The notes: generated by a model from the sequence alone, not told the origin. Numbered from the stretch's first letter, positions 1-8,343 are shown. The stretch: 57,124 nt of DNA from Opitutaceae bacterium (GCA_016795565.1 JAEUGW010000053.1:1-57124), one strand, 5' to 3'. Translations and numbers: made by a program.

Positions 1-66
1 CCAGTCCAACCTCTCGGCCGGGCCGACGCAATCCCGCCCGAAGCGGGTTCCTCCGACGAGCTGTGA
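1..66 (+). CDS. possible C-terminal end of an upstream gene (partial)
   Basis: Reading from base 1, a frame is open for 21 codons and stops with TGA at 64-66; its end reads IPPEAGSSDEL. The stop lies in the loop of the inverted repeat at 36-93, a usual place for a gene end next to its terminator. There is too little sequence to identify a product, and the frame could be open by chance. Confidence 0.3.
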   Translation, partial: PVQPLGRADAIPPEAGSSDEL

Positions 67-98
67 CGCCCATTCTCGGAACCCGCTTCGGGCTGTTT
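36..98 (+). terminator. long-stem hairpin followed by TGTTTT
   Basis: A perfect 16-bp stem (36-51 with 78-93, starting GCCCGAAGCGGG) has a 26-base loop and is followed by TGTTTT. It would terminate whatever gene enters from the left. The large loop makes it atypical, so it may instead be a dispersed inverted repeat. Confidence 0.5.
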
Positions 99-245
99 TC
101 CTCGCCTTCTCGCATCGGTGCAGACATACAAGCATCCATCACGATATCCGCAGGCGGTCGTGCCGATGGATGTCAGACCAGCCTGCGGCTAGACCTCACT
201 TCGTTCAGAATGACGGTAACGGGCGTTTGCGGTTCGGTTTTTCCG

Positions 246-275
246 GCTCTCAGCTCTCAACTCTCAGCTCTCAGC
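246..275 (+). repeat. short CTCTCAG/CTCTCAA heptamer repeat in front of pilT
   Basis: About four copies of a CTCTCAR heptamer lie directly before the pilT start codon at 282. It resembles the simple repeats at 22897-23023 that also sit just before a gene. Bases 99-245 hold no gene I can support; the part around 170-225 resembles the GTCATYCTGAGCG-type dispersed repeat at 8269-8343. Confidence 0.5.
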
Positions 276-281
276 TAGCAA

Positions 282-1358
282 ATGGCCGCCATCGACTCCC
301 TCCTCCGCACCATGCTCGAAAAGGGCGGCTCCGATCTGCACCTCACCGTCGGCCTGCCCCCGAAATCCCGCATCTCCGGCTCCCTCCAGCCCATCCGCGA
401 AGGCCAGGTCAGCGCCCAGGAGATGGAGTCTCTCCTCAAGGAGATCTGCCCCGAGAAACGCTGGAAGGAGTTCCTCGACAAGAAGGACCTCGACCTCGCC
501 CACGAGGTGCAGGGCCTCGCCCGTTTCCGCGCCAACTACCTCTACAACCACTGGGGCCAGGCCGCCGTCCTCCGCCAGATCCCGGCGAAGATACTGTCCT
601 TCTCCCAGCTCAACCTCCCCGAGGCGCTCAAGAAACTCTGCCACCTCGACCAGGGCCTCGTCGTTGTCACCGGCCCGACCGGCTCCGGCAAGTCCACCAC
701 GCTCGCGGCGATGATCGACTACATCAACGACAACCTCGCGCGCCACATCATCACCATCGAGGACCCGATCGAGTTCGTCCACCCCTGCAAGAAGTGCACC
801 ATCGTCCACCGCGAGGTCGGCGAGCACACCGAGACCTTCGGCGCCGCGCTCAAGGGCGCCATGCGCCACGACCCCGACATCCTCCTCCTCGGCGAGATGC
901 GCGAGATGGAGACCATCAAGCTCGCCCTCTCCTGCGCCTCGATGGGCATGCTCGTCTTCGGCACGCTCCACACCAACAACGCGCCCAAGACCGTGGACCG
1001 CATCATCAACACCTTCCCCGCCGAGGAGCAGAACCAGGTGCGCGTCATGCTCGCCGGCTGCCTCGCCGGCGTCGTCGCCCAGCTCCTGTGCAAGAAGGTG
1101 CCCAAGGGCCGCGTCGCCGTGCACGAGATTTTGCTCCAGCACGAGGCCCTGCCCAACACCATCCGCATGGGCCAGATCTCCAACATCCGCGGCATCATCG
1201 AGAGCGGCAAGGAGGAGGGCATGATCACGATGGACGCCAGCCTCATGGCGCGGGTGAAGGACGGCACCGTCGAGCCCAAGGAAGCCTACATGAAGGGCAG
1301 CAACAAGGCCCTCTTCGCCCCCCTCCTCAAGCCCGGCGACCTGGACGGCGGACACTAG
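282..1358 (+). CDS. pilT: PilT/PilU-type twitching motility ATPase
   Basis: This is a 358-residue secretion-type ATPase of the PilT family, which drives retraction of type IV pili as a cytoplasmic hexamer. The N-terminal domain (1-110) begins with the typical SDLHLTVG motif. The Walker A loop GPTGSGKST is at 131-139, the Walker B-like DILLLGEMR at 199-207, and the His box HTNNAPKTVDR at about 230-240. Length fits PilT (about 345-370). Two details differ from the usual family sequence: the HRNKKS-type stretch is HPCKKC, with two cysteines near 169-172, and the usual GEMRD is GEMRE. PilU is the alternative; no other pilus gene lies in the window to decide. The start follows a simple repeat and has no clear ribosome binding site. 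Confidence 0.9.
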   Translation: MAAIDSLLRTMLEKGGSDLHLTVGLPPKSRISGSLQPIREGQVSAQEMESLLKEICPEKRWKEFLDKKDLDLAHEVQGLARFRANYLYNHWGQAAVLRQIPAKILSFSQLNLPEALKKLCHLDQGLVVVTGPTGSGKSTTLAAMIDYINDNLARHIITIEDPIEFVHPCKKCTIVHREVGEHTETFGAALKGAMRHDPDILLLGEMREMETIKLALSCASMGMLVFGTLHTNNAPKTVDRIINTFPAEEQNQVRVMLAGCLAGVVAQLLCKKVPKGRVAVHEILLQHEALPNTIRMGQISNIRGIIESGKEEGMITMDASLMARVKDGTVEPKEAYMKGSNKALFAPLLKPGDLDGGH

Positions 1359-1466
1359 GCCGGATTCGGCACGGAATATTGGTGTAGCAGCGGCTATGGA
1401 CCGAGATGACGGCAAGCCATTGCATTGTCTAGAAGTCAAACGGCCTACCGAGAAGTTTGCTAAAAA

Positions 1467-2657
1467 TCATAGGGGTGTATTCGGATTTGCGCGAGAGGCG
1501 CGGTGAATCATCCTGGAAGCATCTTCTCTCAGGATCCCACCTTTCAGCAGTTTGCGCAGTTGCGCGTCGAAAGTGGCACGGATCTGAGGGCTTGTCGCTT
1601 TGAAGCCAAATAGCCGCGCGACTGCACCGGCTATCTCATCTTTCTTTACGCCTAAATGCCGCTCCACCACGACAACTACGGCAGCTCGTATTTCTTGGGG
1701 AGCGAAATTCTCCGGCTTACGCAATGATACGGGCGAGTTTTCGTCCCGCCGACGGGGAGTTGCCGGTTTGCTCTTGTTTACGAAGAAGCCCTCTTCGACC
1801 GCAAATGGCGATTTGGCGATCGCAAGCCGCAGCGCCTTTGTAACGACCTCATGAATACGATTACCCGCTCGTTCATAACCCCACGCAGTTCTCAGCCGGA
1901 GGACAATTTCATCGATGTGAATCGGCGCTTCTACTTCTAGAATCTTTGTTACGTGCCGGATGAGTTGACCGGGATTCATCTCATGCAACTCGCTTTTGTA
2001 GGCAGGCAAATCCAGTTCTGAGACCTCGTAAAGCGGTGCATCGGACTCTTCCTCGGGAACTCGATCTACCGTCTCTCGATCAATTTCTTTTCCCGGGGAG
2101 ACATCGATGCTGGTTAGCTTACTAGTTCCCGAACGTGCTCTCGCATGTTCCCGAGCCTTCTCCACGGCAATCAATACGCGCCTCAACTCGCGGTCCGGAC
2201 GCTGGAACCAATCCGTGCTCCAAATACGGTGAATAATCCAACCATGATCCTCAAGAACGGCTTGGCGTAATCTATCCCGATCTCGCGCTGACCGTGATGA
2301 ATGATACGTCGCTCCATCACATTCGATTCCCAAGATATAAGTGCCGTTCAATTCCTCATCCCGGACCGCCAAGTCGATAAAAAAGCCCGCCTCTCCGACC
2401 TGAGTGTCGACAGTCAATCCGTGCTTTTCCAATTCTTGTCTGACGGCCTCTTCAAAGGGGGAATCTTCATCTTTTCCTGATCGCTTGGCAGCGCCCAGCA
2501 CTCCTGTTTCGGCAAAGCGGAGGAAACTCTTCAACGCACCTACACCGCGCCCAGATGCACGAGCTAGCCGGAACGATGCAGTCGAAGCAGCGCATGAGCG
2601 TGTTTCCCAGCGGTGCAGTGAGCCAAATCCAACTGCAATGCAGTAGGAAATCTCCAT
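1467..2657 (-). pseudogene. C-terminal remnant of a DUF3320/DUF4011-type helicase with MTES_1575 nuclease fold
   Basis: The readable part starts around RASGRGVGALKSFLRFAE and continues into a Vsr-like/DUF559-like nuclease domain: FEEAVRQELEKHG, then IDLAVRD, then LGIECDGATYHSSRSARDRD, then IIHRIWSTDWF. In intact relatives (very large SF1-helicase-like proteins of well over 1000 residues) this is the extreme C-terminus, followed by DUF3320, which matches the rest of this ORF (IHIDEIVLRLRTAWGYERAG). The helicase part is missing. The reading frame runs up without family similarity to the MITE-like element at 2711, so the gene seems 5'-truncated there. Base composition is clearly lower in GC than the neighbours, consistent with transfer. 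It may be expressed as a 396-residue product from 2657, but I regard it as a remnant. Confidence 0.6.
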
Positions 2658-2710
2658 GTGACGCAGAAGTTTAGCCCACGCAGTCGGCGATTCTACTGCA
2701 TCGATCCGGC

Positions 2711-2853
2711 TAAGAGCCTATCCGAATAACGGCCTGTCCTGTAGCGGCGGTCTATGACCGCCGAACGATCACCACACCACGCGCGACGGCGGTCACAGAC
2801 CGCCGCTACAGAAAACCAGGCTGTCGGGAATAGGTTATTCGGATAGGCTCTTA
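2711..2853. mobile_element. MITE-like element, 143 bp, 20-bp perfect terminal inverted repeats
   Basis: The ends are TAAGAGCCTATCCGAATAAC (2711-2730) and its exact reverse complement (2834-2853). Inside lies a second inverted repeat, a GTAGCGGCGGTCTATGACCG arm and its near-exact complement (one difference). The outermost TA on each side would fit a TA target duplication, as made by IS630/Tc1-type enzymes. There is no coding capacity. The inner arm sequence recurs at 16027-16082. It adjoins the broken helicase remnant. Confidence 0.75.
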
Positions 2854-2889
2854 ATCCGCCGCGGCGCGTTGGGGACAACGCGCCCTGCC

Positions 2890-2919
2890 AAAAAACAAGG
2901 GCCGGTCACTGACCGGCCC
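2890..2919 (-). terminator. rho-independent terminator of the peroxiredoxin gene
   Basis: Read on the minus strand, a 10-bp stem (2910-2919 with 2899-2908, GGGCCGGTCA type) with a one-base centre is followed by TTGTTTTTT. It lies 22 bases past the peroxiredoxin stop codon. Confidence 0.75.
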
Positions 2920-2941
2920 CGCTTGTGCGGTGAGATTTCGC

Positions 2942-3454
2942 TTACTTGCGGTTCAGGAACTCGAGCACCTTCTCGGCCTGATGCTCGGTCTGCTTCTCGT
3001 CGTGATAGACGACCTTGCCGCTGCGATCCACGAGGTAGGCCTCGCGGGCGGCCATCGGGCCGGCGCCGTTCTGGCCGAAGGCCTTGATCACGGCCTTGTC
3101 GGTGTCGGCGAGCAGTGGGAAGGGGAAGTGATTCACGTCCTTGAACTCCTTCTGCTTCTCGACCGGGTCGGTGCTGACGCCGATGACGGCGACGCCCCTG
3201 GCCTTGAGGTCCGCGGCCGCGTCGCGCAGGGAGCAGCCCTGCTTGGTGCAGCCGCCGGTGAGGGCCTTCGGGTAGAACCACACGAGCGTGTAGTCGTTGG
3301 CCTTGTAAACCTCGCCGAGGTTGAGGGTGGAGCCGTCGTCGGTCTTGGCGGAGAGGACGGGTGCGGCAGCGCCGACCTGGAGGGCCTCGGCACCGAGCCG
3401 GGCGAAGAAGGAGAGAAGAGCGGAGAGCATGAGGAGGGTGCGGGTAACTTTCAT
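2942..3454 (-). CDS. BCP/PrxQ-type peroxiredoxin, exported
   Basis: A 170-residue thiol peroxidase. The N-terminal 22 residues form a signal peptide (KVTRT, hydrophobic LLMLSALLSFFARLG, then AEA), so the protein acts in the periplasm, unlike most cytoplasmic BCP proteins. The catalytic site is GGCTKQGC: peroxidatic Cys69 and resolving Cys74 with the four-residue spacing of the BCP/PrxQ subgroup. LVWFYPKALTGG and IGVSTDPVEKQKEF are further family motifs. It reduces hydroperoxides with thioredoxin-like donors. It is a single-gene unit: the terminator at 2890-2919 follows it, and a divergent outer-membrane gene begins 210 bases upstream. Confidence 0.9.
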   Translation of the reverse strand: MKVTRTLLMLSALLSFFARLGAEALQVGAAAPVLSAKTDDGSTLNLGEVYKANDYTLVWFYPKALTGGCTKQGCSLRDAAADLKARGVAVIGVSTDPVEKQKEFKDVNHFPFPLLADTDKAVIKAFGQNGAGPMAAREAYLVDRSGKVVYHDEKQTEHQAEKVLEFLNRK

Positions 3455-3664
3455 GGGACCGCAGACTACTCACGGCGCGCGCCTTGGCAAGCGGCGCGAA
3501 ACCCCGGGGAAACGCGCGGCGGACAGGGCGCGCCGGGGCTGGTTCCTGAAAAAATTGTTTATGTCGGCGAAGTGCTTTCCGCGCGGAACTCCGCCGCGCC
3601 GCCGCGTTCTCTGGGGGTGTCATCCCGCGCCCGGCGCGGGGCGACACCAACCAACCAAACCAAC

Positions 3665-4315
3665 ATGAACCAGAAAATCCTGCTCAAAAAGCTCCTCCTT
3701 TCCTTCGCGGCGGCCCTCAGCCTCGCGACTTTCGCGCGCGCCGACGTGCCGCTCGCCAATCCGCCCCCGACGGCCCCGGCGCCGGTGGGCCAGGGCCTGC
3801 TCGGCCAGAAATACGCCAGCTTGAACTACAGCTACATCGATCTCGATGCGCCGACCCACGCCGACAACTTCAGCTTCGGCTTCAACCAGCCGCTCAATGT
3901 CGGGCTCGATGCCGTGCTCAGCTATGACTGGATGCAGACGGGCCTGCTGGCCGGCGACCGGTTGAACCAGCAGAGCGTCATGGCCGGCCTGCGCGCCTTC
4001 AGCAACGCCTTCGCGTGGGGCAAGCCCTACGTCGAGGCGGGCGGCGGCTACGCCTGGCAGCGCGGCTACGGTGCCTCCGACAACTCCTTTGTCTGGGGCC
4101 TCGCCGTCGGCGCCGAGCTGCAGCTCGCCCCGGCGGTCACGGTGACCCCGTTTGCCGAGTATGCCGACGCGCCGGACCTCGCGGGCAGCGGCGCGTTCAA
4201 CTTCGGCGTGAAGGCCAACTACTGGGTGGACAGCCAGTGGGCGGTCACCGCCGGCATCGAGCGCGACGACGATCAAAATACTTCGTTCACGGTCGGAACA
4301 AACTTCCGCTTCTGA
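3665..4315 (+). CDS. outer-membrane beta-barrel protein (hypothetical)
   Basis: A 216-residue protein with a signal peptide (MNQKILLKKLLLSF, hydrophobic to about residue 22, cleavage near ARA-DVP). The mature part has alternating beta-strand patterns rich in Tyr, Gly, Asn and Trp (LNYSYIDLDAPTHADNFSFG, YVEAGGGYAWQRGYG, FNFGVKANYW) and ends in a C-terminal aromatic strand TVGTNFRF, the usual recognition end for the BAM machine. This is a small porin-like or OmpA/opacity-type barrel of unknown role. The frame is open far upstream, but the signal peptide fixes the start at 3665. An ACCAACCAACC stretch instead of a ribosome binding site precedes it. Confidence 0.75.
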   Translation: MNQKILLKKLLLSFAAALSLATFARADVPLANPPPTAPAPVGQGLLGQKYASLNYSYIDLDAPTHADNFSFGFNQPLNVGLDAVLSYDWMQTGLLAGDRLNQQSVMAGLRAFSNAFAWGKPYVEAGGGYAWQRGYGASDNSFVWGLAVGAELQLAPAVTVTPFAEYADAPDLAGSGAFNFGVKANYWVDSQWAVTAGIERDDDQNTSFTVGTNFRF

Positions 4316-4491
4316 GGACTCAACCCTCTTCTGCCGCAAGGCAGAGTGTGTGCAGATGGGCCGCGGTGCAGGGGTGCGCCGCGGCTCTTTGCGTTTGGCA
4401 GATTGGTCAACCGTCCAAGCGGAACTGCGTTGCCCGGACTCTTGCGTATTAAGCAACGGTTCGTGTGCGACCCGCCCTGAGCGAGACGACT

Positions 4492-4520
4492 GCAATCCTT
4501 GCTTAATAAGCAAGGATTGC
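4492..4520. terminator. 13-bp palindrome between convergent genes
   Basis: Arms GCAATCCTTGCTT (4492-4504) and its exact complement (4508-4520) surround a 3-base loop. It lies between the ends of the barrel gene (4315) and the ATP-grasp gene (4559), so a bidirectional terminator is the simplest reading, though no T-run follows. The remaining 4316-4491 shows no gene. Confidence 0.5.
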
Positions 4521-4558
4521 GAGAACGCGCCACGTTGCTCGCGAACGGGAAACCGACA

Positions 4559-5752
4559 TCACAGCGGCGCGTGGAAGCCCGCGCTGGCGCCGACCCAGGT
4601 GCGGCCCTTGTTGAAATCCACGCCGTGCATCGCGCCCTTGGTCAGGCGCACGAGCTGGTTGACGAGCGCCGGCATGCCGGTGCCGTCGCCGGCGAAGATG
4701 AGCCGCACCTCGGCCTTGGCCGGGCCGTCGGGGGTCTCCATCACCGGCGCGTAGGTCACCTTGCGCTGCAGGAGCCACTCGCCGGGTTTTTCGACGGCGG
4801 CGAGCTTCTCGCGGGTGGGGGCGATGTCCACGCCGAGGCCGGCGAAGGAGTAGAGCGGCTTCAGCACGTAGTTTTCCAGGTCGGCCGGGATGTTGCCGCC
4901 GAGCTCGCTGACAAAGCGGCAGTCGGGCACGTAGGGGCTCCGGAGGTAGGGCAGGGTGTGCTTGCTGATGCGGAAATACCAGTTGGGGTGGCCGGCCCAC
5001 TGCACGTCGAGGTCCTCGAAGAAGCTGAACTTCATCGGCGGATTCTTGCGCAGGAGCTCGTCGAAGATGACGCGGTTGAAGATGCGCTCGATGCGCACCT
5101 CGCGCCCGCCGGAGCCGTAGAAGAGCTGCTTGCCACGCTTGATCACCTTGGTGACGCAGAGCGGTTTGATGCCGAGCATCGCGTGGGTGCAGGCAAAATC
5201 CACGCGCGTCTTCTGCTCGCCGGGGGTGATCTCCAGCAGGACGACATTCTCCGGCAGGCAATTGCCCAGGATGGCGCGTCGGAGGTCGGCGAGATAGTGT
5301 TCTTCGTCGAGTCCGCCGAAGTAAGGCGTGAAGTCGGCCGGTATCTCCGGGAAGTGCCTTTTGTAAGCGGCGGCGAGCAGCGCCTGCCAGCAGGCGACGG
5401 TCGGGAAGCCCTGCAGCTCGATCAACTGCGGCAGCACCTTGCCCGAGGCGTCGCGGCACAGTGCGAAATCCACGGCGAGGAAATGCGGCCACTCGGTTTC
5501 CTTCGGCACCTCGAGGCCGGCGGGGATCGCGGTTTCCGCGTGGGCACGGAAAGCCGGCTTCGCCAGCTGGCTGACGATGTCGTTGGACGCGGCGACCAGC
5601 GCCTGGGTCGTGTCCGCGTCGAGAAACAGCGGTGATTCCGCCACGCGGAAATCCACCGGCCAATACATGGATTTGTTCAGTTCCGCCATGAACGCCATGT
5701 AGCGCGCTTCGGTGAACGCGGCGTTGTAGCGCTGGCGGATGGCAGGGATCAT
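4559..5752 (-). CDS. ATP-grasp-like ligase (second of the cluster), hypothetical
   Basis: A 397-residue soluble protein. Features that suggest an ATP-grasp ligase are clustered late in the chain: VLKPLYSFAGLGVDI (phosphate-loop-like, about 290-305), EWLLQRKV (adenine/ribose side), AEVRLIF and a C-terminal LVRLTKG. The first half (FLAVDFALCRD, QLIELQGFP) resembles the N-terminal part of circularly permuted ATP-grasp or glutathionylspermidine-synthase-like proteins. Its substrate is not evident. It is the last gene of a same-strand row: ATP-grasp (8369-9343), GCS2 ligase, M29 peptidase, then this. The gap to the M29 gene is 129 bases and holds an inverted repeat. Assignment to the fold is moderate; a specific function cannot be given. 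Confidence 0.6.
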   Translation of the reverse strand: MIPAIRQRYNAAFTEARYMAFMAELNKSMYWPVDFRVAESPLFLDADTTQALVAASNDIVSQLAKPAFRAHAETAIPAGLEVPKETEWPHFLAVDFALCRDASGKVLPQLIELQGFPTVACWQALLAAAYKRHFPEIPADFTPYFGGLDEEHYLADLRRAILGNCLPENVVLLEITPGEQKTRVDFACTHAMLGIKPLCVTKVIKRGKQLFYGSGGREVRIERIFNRVIFDELLRKNPPMKFSFFEDLDVQWAGHPNWYFRISKHTLPYLRSPYVPDCRFVSELGGNIPADLENYVLKPLYSFAGLGVDIAPTREKLAAVEKPGEWLLQRKVTYAPVMETPDGPAKAEVRLIFAGDGTGMPALVNQLVRLTKGAMHGVDFNKGRTWVGASAGFHAPL

Positions 5753-5756
5753 GGGA

Positions 5757-5877
5757 CGGAAATAGCGGAAACGCGAAAGAGCGGAACCACGGAAGCAAAC
5801 TGACGGAAAGAGGCAATCGGAAGCGGAGGAAACATCGGACTCAGCGTTTCAACCCCTCCGTGTTTCCGCGATTTCCG
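5757..5877. repeat. inverted repeat in the gap between two cluster genes
   Basis: Arms CGGAAATAGCGGAAAC (5757-5772) and GTTTCCGCGATTTCCG (5862-5877) pair with one mismatch. Between them is purine-rich sequence with scattered CGGAA repeats. It fills the gap between the M29 peptidase and the ATP-grasp-like gene. Confidence 0.55.
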
Positions 5878-5881
5878 GGGC

Positions 5882-6904
5882 TCAGATCAAAAACTTCCCC
5901 TTCGCCATGACCTGTTCGTCGTCGAGCCAGATGTCGAAGTGGCGGCCGACGCAGTCGATGTGCGTCGTGCTCTTCCAGGTCTGGCCGGTGTGCTCGCTGT
6001 AGGGATGGCCGAAGGCGATGTGGATGCCGGGGAGCTTTTCGTCCTGCAGGATGTGGCCGATGATGTGGGTGCAGGCGAGGTTGGTGCCGATGGCGAACTC
6101 GCCGACGCGGTTCGAGTTCTCATCGGTGTGACAATACTTGTCGAACTCCTCGAGCAGCTCCTTGTTCGAGCAGGCCAGGCTGGCGATGCGGTTGTCCTTG
6201 ATGTCGATCGTCAGCGGCGTGGCGCCGATGTCGCCGTATTTCTGGCAGAGGTAGTCGCCGACGACGCCGTCCACGACGAAGCGGCCGTTGGAGTTGAAGG
6301 GCGAGGTGAAGATCTCGCCGCCGGGCAGGTTGCCCCACTTGGCGGGCGTGATGAGGCCGGAGGTCTTGACCCAGTTGAGCTTCGGCGAGAGCTCGGCGAC
6401 ATAGTCGGTGCCGGCGGCGGTCTTGCACGTGACGCGCTTCGTGCGGCGGCACTTCTCGATGAGTTTCTGCGAGAGGGCGTCCACCGCGAGGAAGTCGGCG
6501 CGCATGCCTTCGACCATGATCTGCTTGTTGATGTTCACCATGTGGCCGTGCCGGATGTGGCGCGGGTTGATGACGTCCATCATCTGCATGCGGGTGCGGA
6601 GTTCGCCGGTCTGGGTGATGCAGGCGTAGATGGAGACCTGGGACTGCGCGAGATCCTCGAGCACGGCGGCGGGCATGTCGCGGTGGGGGCGGGCGCCGTA
6701 TTCCTCGAGGACGAGGACGTTGTAGCTGGCGCCGGTCTTCTCGATCTCGGCGACGAGGGCGGCGGCGATCTCGGCGCTGGCCCGGTCGGTGATGAGGGTC
6801 AGGCGCTCGTCGCGCTGCAGCTTCAGGCAGACGTGAATGGCGTTGTGCGCCCCGGCGGTGAGGGCCGGGTCGAAGGTGGCGGGGAGTGAAGCGGTATGTG
6901 GCAT
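5882..6904 (-). CDS. M29-family (AmpS/AmpT-like) metallo-aminopeptidase
   Basis: A 340-residue protein matching the M29 aminopeptidase family (bimetal exopeptidases that remove N-terminal residues). Expected metal-ligand motifs are present in order: GGEIFTSP (Glu), VGEFAIGTN (Glu), IHIAFGHPY (His) and HIDC (His and Asp). The N-terminal half holds the usual Rossmann-like ERLTLITDRASAEIAAAL segment. The start at 6904 (MPHTASLPATF) was chosen over the upstream one at 6973, which adds a Ser/Pro-rich stretch without family similarity. It lies between a carboxylate-amine ligase and an ATP-grasp-like gene, so it may trim or recycle the peptide made by the cluster; that is inference. Confidence 0.85.
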   Translation of the reverse strand: MPHTASLPATFDPALTAGAHNAIHVCLKLQRDERLTLITDRASAEIAAALVAEIEKTGASYNVLVLEEYGARPHRDMPAAVLEDLAQSQVSIYACITQTGELRTRMQMMDVINPRHIRHGHMVNINKQIMVEGMRADFLAVDALSQKLIEKCRRTKRVTCKTAAGTDYVAELSPKLNWVKTSGLITPAKWGNLPGGEIFTSPFNSNGRFVVDGVVGDYLCQKYGDIGATPLTIDIKDNRIASLACSNKELLEEFDKYCHTDENSNRVGEFAIGTNLACTHIIGHILQDEKLPGIHIAFGHPYSEHTGQTWKSTTHIDCVGRHFDIWLDDEQVMAKGKFLI

Positions 6905-6990
6905 GAACGAGGCCAAGGGCGATGGGCTAGAGGCGAGAGACGATGGGAAAGAGGAAGGCGCGTCAGTGAACAAAGGGAGGATGTTTGGGA

Positions 6991-7084
6991 AATCTTTCTC
7001 GTTCTCTTACTCTTTCTCGTAATCCCGGCTTGGGTCGGAGGAAGGCATTAGGAGAAAGAGAAAGATTAAGAGGAAAGAGAAATA
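6991..7084. repeat. pyrimidine/purine-rich inverted repeat between GCS2 and M29 genes
   Basis: A TCTTTCTCGTTCTCTTACTC-type pyrimidine arm (6991-7022) faces a GGAGAAAGAGAAAGATTAAG-type purine arm (about 7048-7084). They can form a long imperfect stem. It fills most of the intergenic space and may stop or slow transcription between the two genes. Confidence 0.5.
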
Positions 7085-8203
7085 TTACGGGTCGAGACCG
7101 TGGTGGGTTTCGGAAATGATGTAATCGACTACGGCTTTGAGGTCTTTAGTCCGGTTGTAAACCTCAACCTGCCGGTCGGCGCCGGTGCCGTGGGCGAGGA
7201 TTTGTTGCACATGGTTCACCTCGGCGCGGGAGCCGAGTTCATCCACCACGTCATCAATGAATTCGAGCAGCTCGTTGATGAGGTCGCGGGTGGGGACCTC
7301 CTCCTGTTTGCCGAAATCGATCATCTGGCCCTTGATGCCGTAGCGGGAGGCGCGCCAGCGGTTCTCGTTGATCAGGCGGGCGCGGTAGGTGCGGAAACCG
7401 AGGTTGTTGCGGTGGAGCTTGTGGAGCTTGGCGATGACGGCCTGCATGATCGCGGCGAGGCAGACGGTTTCGTCCACCCGCATCGGGATGTCGCAGACGC
7501 GGAATTCCAGCGTGTGGAAGAGCGGATGGAGGCGGATGTCCCACCAGATCTTCTTCGCGTTGTCGATGCACCCGGTCTTGATGAGCAGGTTGACGTAGCT
7601 GTCGAACTCCTCGACGGACTCGAACAGGTCGGGGATGCCGGTGCGCGGAAAACGCTGGAAGACCTGCAGGCGGTAGGAGGCGAAGCCGGTGTTGCGGCCG
7701 ACCCAGAACGGCGAGTTGGTGGACAGCGCGAAGATGTGCGGCAGGAAATAGCGCGCGGTGTTCTGGAGCTGGATGGCGGTCTCGCGGTCGGGCATGCCGA
7801 CGTGGACGTGCAGGCCGAAGATGAGGTTGGCGCGGGCGATCTGCTGGAGATCGTTCAGCACGCCCTGGTAGCGCTCGCCGGTGGAGATCTTCTGGTCAAT
7901 CCAGTGGGAGAACGGGTGTGTGCCGGCGGCGGCGATGCGGAGGCCGGCCTTTTTCGCCAGGCCGGCCAGGTCGCGGCGGAGGCCGGTGACGGAGCGGCGC
8001 GCGCAGGCGATGTCGTCGCAGATGTCGGTGCCGACCTCGACGACGGACTGGTGCAGCTCGGGCCGGACGCGCTCCTTGAGGATGACCTTGCCGCCCTCGA
8101 TGATCTCCTCGATGTGGGATTTCAGCTCGCGCGTGACCGGGTCGACGATCTGGAACTCCTCCTCGATGCCGAGGGTGAACTTGGGTTTTTTGCGGGTGGC
8201 CAT
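7085..8203 (-). CDS. GCS2-family carboxylate-amine ligase (YbdK type)
   Basis: A 372-residue member of the glutamate-cysteine ligase type 2 family. The family's opening motif FTLGIEEEFQIVDP is at about residues 9-22, followed by GTDICDDIACARRSV, AAAGTHPFSHW and the HVHVG metal site, all in the usual order. Members condense a gamma- or alpha-carboxylate with an amine using ATP; YbdK-type proteins have weak glutamate-cysteine ligase activity and unknown natural substrates. The start at 8203 (MATRKKPKF) is preferred because the extra upstream codons are proline-rich and not conserved. It is second in a row of four genes with two ATP-grasp proteins and an M29 peptidase, which suggests it adds a residue to a small peptide or amide. 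Confidence 0.88.
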   Translation of the reverse strand: MATRKKPKFTLGIEEEFQIVDPVTRELKSHIEEIIEGGKVILKERVRPELHQSVVEVGTDICDDIACARRSVTGLRRDLAGLAKKAGLRIAAAGTHPFSHWIDQKISTGERYQGVLNDLQQIARANLIFGLHVHVGMPDRETAIQLQNTARYFLPHIFALSTNSPFWVGRNTGFASYRLQVFQRFPRTGIPDLFESVEEFDSYVNLLIKTGCIDNAKKIWWDIRLHPLFHTLEFRVCDIPMRVDETVCLAAIMQAVIAKLHKLHRNNLGFRTYRARLINENRWRASRYGIKGQMIDFGKQEEVPTRDLINELLEFIDDVVDELGSRAEVNHVQQILAHGTGADRQVEVYNRTKDLKAVVDYIISETHHGLDP

Positions 8204-8268
8204 GGGGTGATAATCAGGGGGCGGAGGAAGGAGAACGGGGGGTGGAAGAAGGGCACATGTCCGCAAAC

Positions 8269-8343
8269 GTCATCCTGAGCGAAGCGAAGGATCCAGTGGC
8301 ACAAGGGAATCCAACTGGATTCTTCGCTGCGCTCAGAATGACA
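8269..8343. repeat. dispersed GTCATYCTGAGCG-type inverted repeat
   Basis: GTCATCCTGAGCGAAGCGAA at the left and a complementary TTCGCTGCGCTCAGAATGAC at the right bracket a short centre. I recognise this sequence type as a dispersed repeat found in many phyla. It fills the gap between the ATP-grasp and GCS2 genes. A related degenerate copy is near 170-225. Confidence 0.7.

Noticed and set aside
63..278. Short plus-strand frame before pilT
   Set aside because: It overlaps the hairpin at 36-93 and simple repeats and has no family pattern.
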